10,583 nt of DNA. Origin: Eubacterium sp. CAG:248. GTDB taxonomy: Bacteria; Bacillota; Clostridia; Lachnospirales; Lachnospiraceae. Below the pieces are notes generated by a model that was given only the letters and a program-made list of their open reading frames with translations, did no database searches and was not told the origin of the DNA. The translations under genes and the position numbers were made by a program. Where the stretch lies: NCBI GenBank assembly GCA_000436475.1, contig FR886166.1, positions 8,570 to 19,152 on the forward strand, read 5' to 3'. Positions 1 to 6,588 of the stretch are shown in pieces. Each line of letters starts with the position of its first letter. The first letter of the stretch is position 1.

Positions 1-147
1 GAGTTCAGGCATGAGACGGCTGCTAATATGACATCAGTTGTAAATATGTATATATCTGGAAAAAAAGCAGATAATATAAAAATATATGAACTTAATATTA
101 TTAAGCAAAAGTACGTTATATCTGCCATGGAATACATTAAAAACTAA
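1..147 (+). CDS. C-terminal fragment of an unidentified protein, possibly a periplasmic-binding-protein-like domain
   Basis: An open frame enters from the left edge in frame 1 and ends at TAA 145-147, leaving 48 codons. It begins EFRHETAANM and ends SAMEYIKN. The spacing of a short helix, a segment MYISGKKADNIKIYELNII and a terminal stretch faintly recalls the last part of sugar-binding-protein-like domains in LacI-family regulators or solute-binding proteins, which often end in a turn, a beta strand and a closing helix. That resemblance is weak and no catalytic or binding motif is visible, so the function is open. It lies upstream of the pyrG promoter in the same orientation. No strong terminator separates the two; only an AT-rich inverted repeat is present. 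Confidence 0.55.
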   Translation, partial: EFRHETAANMTSVVNMYISGKKADNIKIYELNIIKQKYVISAMEYIKN

Positions 148-194
148 CGATTGTTATAAAATTAAAATCTATAGTTTTTTTATTAAAAAAGGGG

Positions 195-223
195 TAGAAA
201 TTAAAAAAAAATGACTGTATAAT
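195..223 (+). promoter_or_regulatory. Sigma-A-type promoter of pyrG
   Basis: A perfect TATAAT lies at 218-223. A 17-base spacer separates it from TAGAAA at 195-200, which matches four of six positions of TTGACA. Transcription would start in the A-run at about 229-232, giving a leader of about 145 nt before the pyrG ATG. The stretch upstream of and between the boxes is rich in A and T, which could act as an UP-like element. Confidence 0.7.
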
Positions 224-252
224 GTAGAAAAAATTTTGCGACGAAGAAGTAG

Positions 253-290
253 CCGGTAGTAATATGTGTACTGCCGGATATTTGTTTTTT
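253..290 (+). terminator. Leader terminator/attenuator hairpin upstream of pyrG
   Basis: CCGGTAGTA (253-261) pairs with TACTGCCGG (269-277) in a 9-bp stem with one G-U pair and a 7-nt loop. A T-rich tract follows at 281-290 after three intervening bases. The A-rich segment 241-248 can also pair with 286-293 across the T-tract. The hairpin starts only about 22 nt after the predicted transcription start and about 100 nt before the pyrG start, so it sits inside the leader and is best read as an attenuator. The pyrG leader of Bacillus subtilis is known to have an intrinsic terminator in a comparable place. I see no obvious competing antiterminator here. Confidence 0.65.
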
Positions 291-364
291 CGTGGTTTAT
301 GTGAACTGCAGAGTGGTTCACACAGGTATCATATTATGCTAAACGGACGTGCCATATGGCAGAC

Positions 365-370
365 AGGAGG
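365..370 (+). promoter_or_regulatory. Ribosome binding site fixing the pyrG start
   Basis: AGGAGG ends four bases before ATG 375. This consensus site rules out the in-frame upstream ATG at 264, which lies inside the leader hairpin loop and would add 37 residues unlike any CTP synthase. A 12-base palindrome, TGCCATATGGCA at 350-361, lies just upstream. Confidence 0.9.
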
Positions 371-374
371 AAAA

Positions 375-1988
375 ATGGCTGTAAAGTATGTATTTGTAAC
401 AGGCGGTGTTGTTTCAGGACTTGGAAAAGGTATAACAGCAGCATCATTAGGAAGATTATTAAAAGCACGTGGATTCAAAGTGACTATGCAGAAGTTTGAT
501 CCATATATAAACATTGATCCAGGTACTATGAACCCTATACAGCATGGTGAAGTATTCGTAACAGATGATGGTGCAGAAACAGATCTTGACCTTGGACATT
601 ATGAAAGATTCATAGATGAGAGCCTTAACAAGAATTCTAACGTTACAACAGGTAAGGTATACTGGTCAGTGCTCCAGAAGGAACGTAGAGGAGACTTTGG
701 TGGGGGAACAGTACAGGTTATCCCACATATCACTAACGAGATAAAGAGCCGCTTTTACAGAGATTACTCAACAGATGAAACTAAGATTGCTATTATCGAG
801 GTAGGTGGAACTGTAGGTGATATCGAGTCACAGCCATTCCTTGAGGCTATAAGACAGTTCCAGCGTGAGGTAGGCCGTGAGAATGCTATACTTATCCATG
901 TAACACTTATCCCATATCTTAAGGCATCAGGTGAAATGAAGACGAAGCCAACACAGGCAAGCGTTAAGGAACTGCAGGGAATGGGAATACAGCCAGATAT
1001 CCTTGTGTGCCGTACAGAGCATCCACTTGAACCAGGTATCAAGGATAAGATTGCATTATTCTGTAATGTGCCTAAGTCACATGTATTACAGAATCTTGAT
1101 GTTGAGATCCTCTATGATGCCCCACTTGCTATGGAAGAAGAGCATCTTGCACAGGTAGCATGTGAGTGTCTTGAGCTTGAGTGCCCAGAACCAGATCTTG
1201 ATGAATGGAGAGCTATGTGTAAGGCATGGAAGAATCCAACAAAGAAGGTTACAGTTGCACTTGTTGGCAAGTATATCCAGCTTCATGATGCATATATTTC
1301 AGTTGTTGAAGCACTTAAGCATGGCGGCGTAGCTAACTCATGTGATGTAACTATCAAGTGGGTGGATTCAGAGACAGTTACAGCAGATAATGCGGCCCAG
1401 ATTCTTTCAGATGTATCAGGTATTCTTGTGCCAGGAGGCTTCGGTGACCGTGGTATAGAAGGCAAGATACAGGCTATAAGATATGCAAGAGAGAATAATA
1501 TTCCATTCCTTGGTCTTTGCCTTGGTATGCAGCTATCTATTGTTGAGTTCGCAAGAGATGTCATCGGATATGATGATGCACACAGTGTAGAGTTAAAGCC
1601 AGATACAACACATCCTGTTATCCATCTTATGCCAGATCAGGAAGGTATTGACGATATTGGTGGAACTTTAAGACTTGGTTCATACCCTTGCGTGCTTGCC
1701 AAGGATTCTAAGGCATATGAATTATATGGCGAAGAGACTATCCATGAAAGACACAGACACAGATATGAAGTAAATAATGACTACAGAAAAGTTCTTGTTG
1801 AAAATGGTATGCAGCTTTCAGGTATCTCACCAGACGGAAGAATCGTTGAGATGGTCGAGATAAAGGATCATCCTTGGTTTATAGCAACACAGGCTCACCC
1901 AGAATTAAAGTCAAGACCTAACAGGCCACACCCATTATTCAGAGGATTCATTGGCGCGGCGCTTGAGTATCAGGAAAAGAATAACTAA
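375..1988 (+). CDS. pyrG: CTP synthase (glutamine-hydrolysing)
   Basis: This 537-residue cytosolic enzyme makes CTP from UTP, ATP and glutamine, the last step of de novo pyrimidine nucleotide synthesis. The N-terminal amidoligase domain (about 1-270) opens with the ATP loop SGLGKGI (14-20). It carries QKFDPYINIDPGTM (39-52), Mg-binding Asp72 in TDLDLGHYERF and Glu142 in IIEVGGTVGDIES, and the nucleotide-binding stretch KTKPTQ (189-194). The C-terminal class I glutaminase domain (about 290-535) has the oxyanion strand PGGFGDRG (353-360), nucleophile Cys382 in GLCLGMQ, and His508/Glu510 in QAHPE. All catalytic residues are present, and the length matches the usual 535-545. The ATG at 375 has a consensus ribosome site and yields the family-typical MAVKYVFVTGG start. 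The gene has its own promoter, a leader with a terminator hairpin and a strong 3' terminator, so it is probably transcribed alone. Confidence 0.98.
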   Translation: MAVKYVFVTGGVVSGLGKGITAASLGRLLKARGFKVTMQKFDPYINIDPGTMNPIQHGEVFVTDDGAETDLDLGHYERFIDESLNKNSNVTTGKVYWSVLQKERRGDFGGGTVQVIPHITNEIKSRFYRDYSTDETKIAIIEVGGTVGDIESQPFLEAIRQFQREVGRENAILIHVTLIPYLKASGEMKTKPTQASVKELQGMGIQPDILVCRTEHPLEPGIKDKIALFCNVPKSHVLQNLDVEILYDAPLAMEEEHLAQVACECLELECPEPDLDEWRAMCKAWKNPTKKVTVALVGKYIQLHDAYISVVEALKHGGVANSCDVTIKWVDSETVTADNAAQILSDVSGILVPGGFGDRGIEGKIQAIRYARENNIPFLGLCLGMQLSIVEFARDVIGYDDAHSVELKPDTTHPVIHLMPDQEGIDDIGGTLRLGSYPCVLAKDSKAYELYGEETIHERHRHRYEVNNDYRKVLVENGMQLSGISPDGRIVEMVEIKDHPWFIATQAHPELKSRPNRPHPLFRGFIGAALEYQEKNN

Positions 1989-2053
1989 GAGCGTGGCAAT
2001 GAGAATTTGTGAGCAAAGGAAAGAAAATATATTAATTTGAGCATAATAAAAAC

Positions 2054-2093
2054 GTCCACAGTTGGAAATTTGATTTCTGGCTGTGGACTTTTT
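2054..2093 (+). terminator. Intrinsic terminator after pyrG
   Basis: GTCCACAG (2054-2061) pairs with CTGTGGAC (2081-2088). The stem continues inward through three G-U pairs and five Watson-Crick pairs to a 3-nt loop, about 16 bp in all. TTTTT follows at 2089-2093, and an A-run upstream at 2048-2052 may let it work in both directions. It lies about 65 bases after the pyrG stop. Confidence 0.93.
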
Positions 2094-2141
2094 ATGTGCG
2101 GTGAACTTTTGGAAATTGGATAATAAATTTAATATCAAAAA

Positions 2142-2169
2142 TGTCACGTTTTAATATTGATTTCGTTAT
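2142..2169 (+). promoter_or_regulatory. Candidate ECF-type promoter of the sigma-factor operon
   Basis: TGTCAC at 2142-2147 is followed after 16 bases by CGTTAT at 2164-2169. Many Firmicutes ECF sigma factors use promoters of this form (TGWMAC, about 16 bases, CGT), and they usually transcribe their own operon. The predicted start near 2176 leaves a leader of about 45 nt. A second reading takes TATATT (2167-2172) as a housekeeping -10, but no good -35 box lies at the right distance. The assignment rests on one site, so it is tentative. Confidence 0.35.
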
Positions 2170-2221
2170 ATTAATAAAGAGAAACTTATACGTTGATTAC
2201 ATATAAAACTTAAGGAAAAAG

Positions 2222-2758
2222 ATGGAAATAAATAAAAAAGCTAAAATGGAGCAATTATATTCCCTTTATGAGTCAGCCGTCTATGCCATCGCTTATTCAA
2301 TATTGAATAATGTTGAGCAGGCAGAAGATGTAACACAGGATACATTTTTAAAGATATATTCTTATCTTGATGATATAGAAGAAGTTGGCTCTAAGAGAAC
2401 GAAAGTATTTATAACAAAGATAGTAAAAAACACAGCTATAGATATATATAGAAAAAATCAAAAAATATCAACATACAGTGAGAACATTGAAGATACTATG
2501 AGCGAGGATACAGACCCTGCCAATATAGTAGAAAGGCAGCTTGTAACATTATATAAGCTTGATGCACTTGATAGTGCAATGTCTGATATTTCTGATTATC
2601 TGCGTAAGATTATTACAATGAGATATGGCTATGAATTAAAGATGACGGAAATAGCGGATATATTAGGAAAAGATAGCGCAACAATAAGAAAACAGATGGA
2701 AAGAGCTAGAAAATATCTTGCGGAAAAGTTAGAAAATGTAACGGAGGATATAAGATGA
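2222..2758 (+). CDS. ECF-type (sigma-70 family) RNA polymerase sigma factor
   Basis: This 178-residue protein has the two-domain layout of extracytoplasmic-function sigma factors. Region 2 spans about 11-80 and includes the core-binding helix AEDVTQDTFLKIY (34-46) and the -10-recognising part around 60-80. After an acidic linker (85-105), region 4 spans about 117-170 with the helix-turn-helix KMTEIADILGKDSATIRKQ (140-158). It would direct core RNA polymerase to a small set of promoters, probably its own operon first. The start at 2222 has AAGGA at 2212-2216; the ATG at 2246 is an alternative without a good ribosome site. Its stop overlaps the next start as ATGA (2755-2758), so it is translationally coupled to the probable sensor. 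The ECF subgroup cannot be decided by eye. Confidence 0.93.
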   Translation: MEINKKAKMEQLYSLYESAVYAIAYSILNNVEQAEDVTQDTFLKIYSYLDDIEEVGSKRTKVFITKIVKNTAIDIYRKNQKISTYSENIEDTMSEDTDPANIVERQLVTLYKLDALDSAMSDISDYLRKIITMRYGYELKMTEIADILGKDSATIRKQMERARKYLAEKLENVTEDIR

Positions 2759-4353
2759 CTGATAACAAAAACATTTTTACCAATAATAAAAAAAGTGATA
2801 ATCAGAATGTTAAAGATAATCTGCTTATAGATGAATTGGATACTTACAGTGATTATGTACACGAATTTTCAGATAGTTACAAGAATAGAAAAGAAGAATT
2901 TCTTAGAAGTCTGGAAAGTGTAAATGAACATAAAGCAACAGGCAAAGAAAATACTGTAATAAAAAATTTAAATAATAATAGAAAAATAAGTTCAATAAGA
3001 AGTATTAAGAGGGTATTTACAAGAAAATATGACAGGATTGCGGCTGCGATAATATTCGCAATGATATTAATTCCGTGTACAGTATTAGCGGCAGAGAAGA
3101 TAGTTAGTTACTATAATATTAACATTAAAAAGACTGGAAATTACAGCTATGATTTAGGCTTGAGAAAAGACAGCGATTATAATGCAAATACTAAATTCCA
3201 TACAAATGTAAAAATAAATTTCAATACAGATTTAAGTGGTTACGATATAGAAACAGATGGAAGCAATTATAAGCTTTCGTATGCAGGAAATGATAATTTA
3301 AAAGATAAAAATATATCGGTAATGCTTATAGGACTTAATGACAATGAAGATATACAGCTTAAATATATAACTGATGTAAAAGAAATAGAATACAGTGATA
3401 AGAAAGTAGTATGGTTTACGCATAGTTATGGGGAAAATGCTGTAAATACTAAAAATGGTAATTATATTGATGATATATTTGCAATATATAGTGATTATGG
3501 ATATGCAATAGAGATAAAAGCACAGAATAATACATCAGAAGATTTATTACAGGAATTAATTAAGAATATTGAACTTGTGGAATGTGATGAAAGTGAAGCG
3601 GCAAAGGCTAATTACAGGATATATAGGGATGAGTATGTGAAGGAAGATAATGAGGACATATATGCAGGTGAGTATACTGATATAAGTTATAAATTAAATG
3701 ATAAATTTAATATGCCGGATATGGATATGTATAGCAGTAATAAGCTTGAATATACAGTTAATAATTATACAGTTATAAGTTCAATACAAGATTTGGAAGA
3801 CAGTCTGATTAATGAAGAAAACAATAATATATCAGATAAGAGTAACTGGATTTCATCAGAATTATCATGTGAATTAATTAATGAGGATGGAACATTTATT
3901 AAATATAAAAGACCTGTAACTTATAATATGGGCGATGGGGTGAGCACACTTAATTCATATTATGAAGCAGAAAATATATCGACAAGATTGGTATTAGTGG
4001 ATATAAGTGTTGAGAATACAAGTGATGAGTACATACAGAATGTAAGACTTATACCTCAGATATGTAGTCTGTACAGACATAATGGCAAGCTTATGATACC
4101 AAGGGAATGTTATTCTAACAGCTTTGTTAATAGTGAGGGATATCCATTGTGTGTAATGTTCAAGTCTTCATTGGGAATAGTCAGAGATGCACAAAGCGTT
4201 AATAGAACAAGTGTTAATCCTAATGAAAACATACATATAATAGCGGGATATCTTGTAGATGAGGACAGGCTTGATGATATGCTTTTATTTTATAATTCGT
4301 ATGGAAGTCTGACATACAAAAAAGGAAAGCTGGCGGGTATTAAGCTGAAATAA
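2755..4353 (+). CDS. Single-pass membrane protein, probable anti-sigma factor/sensor with large extracytoplasmic region
   Basis: The protein has 532 residues. A charged cytoplasmic part (1-93) with DELDTYSDYVHEF and basic stretches precedes one transmembrane segment (about 94-113, RIAAAIIFAMILIPCTV). About 420 extracytoplasmic residues follow. The first outer block (about 120-280) has alternating strands and closes with YGYAIEIKAQ and a helix ending LIKNIELVE, a pattern that recalls DUF4367-like domains of Firmicutes anti-sigma proteins. The second block (about 330-532) carries LVLVDISVENTSDE and NPNENIHIIAGYLV, shared with two later operon products. No zinc anti-sigma HxxxCxxC motif is seen, so the anti-sigma role is inferred from topology and from the 4-base overlap with the sigma gene. 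The start has GGAGG at 2743-2747, seven bases upstream. It is longer than typical anti-sigma proteins because of the second outer block. Confidence 0.78.
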   Translation: MTDNKNIFTNNKKSDNQNVKDNLLIDELDTYSDYVHEFSDSYKNRKEEFLRSLESVNEHKATGKENTVIKNLNNNRKISSIRSIKRVFTRKYDRIAAAIIFAMILIPCTVLAAEKIVSYYNINIKKTGNYSYDLGLRKDSDYNANTKFHTNVKINFNTDLSGYDIETDGSNYKLSYAGNDNLKDKNISVMLIGLNDNEDIQLKYITDVKEIEYSDKKVVWFTHSYGENAVNTKNGNYIDDIFAIYSDYGYAIEIKAQNNTSEDLLQELIKNIELVECDESEAAKANYRIYRDEYVKEDNEDIYAGEYTDISYKLNDKFNMPDMDMYSSNKLEYTVNNYTVISSIQDLEDSLINEENNNISDKSNWISSELSCELINEDGTFIKYKRPVTYNMGDGVSTLNSYYEAENISTRLVLVDISVENTSDEYIQNVRLIPQICSLYRHNGKLMIPRECYSNSFVNSEGYPLCVMFKSSLGIVRDAQSVNRTSVNPNENIHIIAGYLVDEDRLDDMLLFYNSYGSLTYKKGKLAGIKLK

Positions 4354-4372
4354 AATAAGAAACAGCCACAGA

Positions 4373-4410
4373 AAGGAGGGGAAAGGCTTGTATAGCTGAT
4401 GTTATACAAG
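4373..4410 (+). promoter_or_regulatory. Strong ribosome site followed by a hairpin with a start codon in its loop
   Basis: AAGGAGGGG (4373-4381) is followed by a perfect inverted repeat, CTTGTATA (4387-4394) and TATACAAG (4403-4410). The 8-nt loop (4395-4402) contains ATG 4399. The ATG is 17 bases from the ribosome site, too far for normal initiation. The next in-frame ATG (4423) has no ribosome site of its own. No T-tract follows the stem, so it is not a terminator. It may control translation of the lipoprotein gene. Confidence 0.5.
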
Positions 4411-5154
4411 TCTGTAGATTATATGAAGAAATATATAGTGTGTGTAACTGTGATAATGCTTATTATGTTGTGTGGATGTAATAAGCAGAAAGCTACAGAT
4501 ATAGTTATAGATAATTCCAGATATTCACAGACAACAAAAGCTGACAATCCGTACAAAGACCAGCAATCAGAAAGCACAACAGAAAATTCACTTACAAGTA
4601 TGGAAGCAAATGCAGTTGAACATTATGGTGGTGTGTATAAATGTAATGACAATGTGAATATTTCAGATTTTGAAATAACGGTTCAGAAAGTAATAATAGA
4701 TAAGACTTATGATGAAATAGAACTGGAAGCATCACAATATTTTAAGACAGAGTGGATACAGAAAGGTTCACTTAGTAATTATAATTCGGAGAATATGAGC
4801 CTTGTGTATGTGTATATAAAAGTAAAGAATATTGCCAGCAGTACAGCAGAGTGTCCGATAGGAATGGCAAGCATAGGCAATTATTATGATGATAATAAAT
4901 ATTACCGTTTATCTGAATGTGCGGCAATATATCCATCTTCATATGAAAGGACAACACATTGTTTATATGATGATATAAATGCAGGTGAAGAAAAAGTATA
5001 TATTGTTTTATTTAAGGTGCTAGACAACTATACAGACAATGATGGCAGTTATAGTCAGTTGCTTATAAATCCTTGTCTTGAATTAGAAATAAATCCAGCT
5101 ACTCAAGGAAAAAAAGCACCATTAGTAATATTGGATAATATATCAAGAGAGTGA
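4399..5154 (+). CDS. Lipoprotein with C-terminal beta-sandwich-like domain
   Basis: The protein has 251 residues from ATG 4399, or 243 from ATG 4423, which gives the cleaner signal MKKYIVCVTVIMLIMLCGC. The h-region runs into the lipobox LCGC, with lipidated Cys at residue 27 (19 from the later start). A polar, Ser/Thr/Gln-rich tether (about 30-75) leads to a folded domain (about 80-245). That domain contains a strand pair around FEITVQKVII, then SLVYVYIKVKNIASS (134-148) and INAGEEKVYIVLFKV (193-207). This pattern resembles DUF4352-like immunoglobulin-like domains on Firmicutes lipoproteins. It should sit on the outer face of the membrane, next to the sensor encoded just upstream. The specific function is unknown. 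Which start is used is unclear because a hairpin lies between the ribosome site and both candidates. Confidence 0.85.
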   Translation: MLYKSVDYMKKYIVCVTVIMLIMLCGCNKQKATDIVIDNSRYSQTTKADNPYKDQQSESTTENSLTSMEANAVEHYGGVYKCNDNVNISDFEITVQKVIIDKTYDEIELEASQYFKTEWIQKGSLSNYNSENMSLVYVYIKVKNIASSTAECPIGMASIGNYYDDNKYYRLSECAAIYPSSYERTTHCLYDDINAGEEKVYIVLFKVLDNYTDNDGSYSQLLINPCLELEINPATQGKKAPLVILDNISRE

Positions 5155-5178
5155 ATAGGAATTCCTGGTTAATTATAG

Positions 5179-5184
5179 AAAGGA
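5179..5184 (+). promoter_or_regulatory. Ribosome binding site fixing the first permease start
   Basis: AAAGGA lies eight bases before ATG 5193. The alternative GTG at 5151, which overlaps the lipoprotein stop, has only a poor purine stretch upstream and would add 14 residues, so the ATG is preferred. Confidence 0.7.
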
Positions 5185-5192
5185 ACAAAACT

Positions 5193-6029
5193 ATGAGGAT
5201 AGGTGCATTGTTAAGAATAGAAGTGGAAAGAGCTTTTAAAAGCAGGATGTTTTGGCTAATGTTGTTGTTGGGGATTATAATAACAGGAATAGAATTTGTT
5301 ATAGCCCCGTTAAGATACAGTAAAGATATAATAGGTGCATTTGATGGAAACATAGGAAATACTATCAATACAGTTTTTAATTCGTGGTTTTTCTCATTGC
5401 AGAAAAATGCAATTCCGCTTAGACAGTTATATATTATGATAATGCCGCTTATGGCAGTATTCGCATATGGTTATAGTGCAGTTTCTGATATAAAGAGTGG
5501 GTATATAGAAAATATATATACCAGAATTGATAAAAAATATTATCTTATAGTTAAATGTGTAGTTTCACATATAGCTGGAGGAATAGTTGTTGTAGTTCCG
5601 TTGTTGATGAATTTGATAGCTTGTTCAATGATACTGCCTTCAGTAAAAATGCAGGCAGTAGTTGGATTTTATGAACCACGGGGATTTAGTCTTTTATCAG
5701 GAGTAGCATATACACATCCGTATATTTATATATTTATTGAATTGATGATTATATTTTTTTATACCGGTTTATTTACCACTTTTAGTGTTATGTTAAGCCA
5801 GATAGTTCCAGTGTATTTTATAACAATGATATTTCCATTTCTTCTTAATTATTTTTGCTATATAATTCAGGGATTTTTTAATTTAGAAAAATACAATCCT
5901 ATCAGAATAATGACGGTTGGATATTCATATAATAACACGCTATTGAACCTGATTATTGAATACATAATAATATGTGGCATTACATTTGCTGTATATATGT
6001 ATAGGGGGATGCATAATGAAGTTTTATAA
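5193..6029 (+). CDS. Six-TM membrane protein, ABC-2-type permease-like
   Basis: The 278-residue protein from ATG 5193 has about six transmembrane segments, near 20-40, 78-98, 117-147, 176-200, 202-227 and 249-269. It starts with an amphipathic, basic stretch (LLRIEVERAFKSRMF) that is typical of ABC-2 permeases, where it forms the coupling helix ahead of TM1. Between TM2 and TM3 lies the cytoplasmic loop SDIKSGYIENIYTRIDKKYY, matching the usual D-x-x-x-G-x-I then R, K and Y pattern for this fold. Such proteins normally pair with an ATP-binding subunit to move peptides, lipids or antibiotics across the membrane, but no such ATPase is encoded here. The substrate cannot be inferred. Its end overlaps the next gene by 14 bases. 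A GTG at 5151 is a less likely start. Confidence 0.8.
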   Translation: MRIGALLRIEVERAFKSRMFWLMLLLGIIITGIEFVIAPLRYSKDIIGAFDGNIGNTINTVFNSWFFSLQKNAIPLRQLYIMIMPLMAVFAYGYSAVSDIKSGYIENIYTRIDKKYYLIVKCVVSHIAGGIVVVVPLLMNLIACSMILPSVKMQAVVGFYEPRGFSLLSGVAYTHPYIYIFIELMIIFFYTGLFTTFSVMLSQIVPVYFITMIFPFLLNYFCYIIQGFFNLEKYNPIRIMTVGYSYNNTLLNLIIEYIIICGITFAVYMYRGMHNEVL

Positions 6030-6579
6030 GAATTTTAAATTAAACAGCAGGATTAAGCTGATTGCTATAGGTATTTGCATAGCTGTAATGGTACTTGTGT
6101 GGGCAGTCAATTATATTAAGATAAATGCGGCATTTCCAGAAGCACAAGAAGTTATTTATACATGTGAAGATGCCTTGGAAGTTGAAGGGCTTAATATTGA
6201 ACTTGAGGAAAGTGAACTTATGGATAATACAGAGCAGACAATAACTAAGTTCACAGATGAGAATATAATAACAAAGCTGAAAAAAAGTAAAAAAGATTAT
6301 AGATATATATATGTAAGGCTTAGTGTATGCAACCAGTCAGATGAGGATAAGGATATTGAGGCGTTAATTTATAATTTTGTTATGGAATGTATGCCATCTG
6401 GATGGAGTAACGGAGCAAACAGTGAGTGTAATAAGGTCAAATTAAAGTCGGGGGAAAGTACAGATATAAAGATGGCATATGCTCTTAATGTGCCGGAAAA
6501 TGCTGATATATCAAAAGAGGAATTTCATCTTGTATACCGTACCTATCCTCAAAAAATTATGTTTGTATTAAATATATAA
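6016..6579 (+). CDS. Small membrane-anchored extracytoplasmic protein (DUF5028-like from memory)
   Basis: The 187-residue protein has a basic N-terminus, one transmembrane helix (about 15-36) and an outer beta-rich domain. Visible motifs are YRYIYVRLSVCNQSDE (95-110), SGWSNGANS (128-136), LKSGESTDIKMAYAL (143-157) and the ending YRTYPQKIMFVLNI. The WSNG motif, a PGE-like turn and a terminal YPxK-strand recall small Firmicutes proteins annotated DUF5028, usually found beside ABC-2 permeases; I am recalling this and could not check it. ATG 6016 has AGGGGG at 6003-6008, seven bases upstream; an upstream ATG at 5974 lies inside the last TM of the preceding gene and is less likely. It shares two strand motifs with the lipoprotein and the sensor, so it may be an accessory subunit of the permeases. 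Function unknown. Confidence 0.75.
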   Translation: MKFYKNFKLNSRIKLIAIGICIAVMVLVWAVNYIKINAAFPEAQEVIYTCEDALEVEGLNIELEESELMDNTEQTITKFTDENIITKLKKSKKDYRYIYVRLSVCNQSDEDKDIEALIYNFVMECMPSGWSNGANSECNKVKLKSGESTDIKMAYALNVPENADISKEEFHLVYRTYPQKIMFVLNI

Positions 6580-6588
6580 AGTGGGTAG

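Noticed and set aside
139..180. AT-rich inverted repeat (AAAAACTA and TAGTTTTT) as terminator of the upstream gene
   Set aside because: The stem is almost all A-T with a loop of about 25 bases, so it would be unstable; it may be chance in AT-rich DNA.
300..361. Leader hairpin TGTGAAC/GTTCACA (300-322) and palindrome TGCCATATGGCA (350-361) as a riboswitch
   Set aside because: They are simple local stems that match no riboswitch core or PyrR-binding loop I know, and no alternative fold linking them to the terminator in time was found.
264..374. N-terminal extension of pyrG from the in-frame ATG at 264
   Set aside because: The ATG lies in the loop of the leader terminator hairpin with no ribosome site. 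The 37 extra residues do not resemble any CTP synthase, and a consensus ribosome site marks ATG 375.
329..2147. Open frames on the minus strand under and around pyrG
   Set aside because: They are antisense shadows of the strongly conserved pyrG frame or of its flanks, with no ribosome sites or recognisable motifs.
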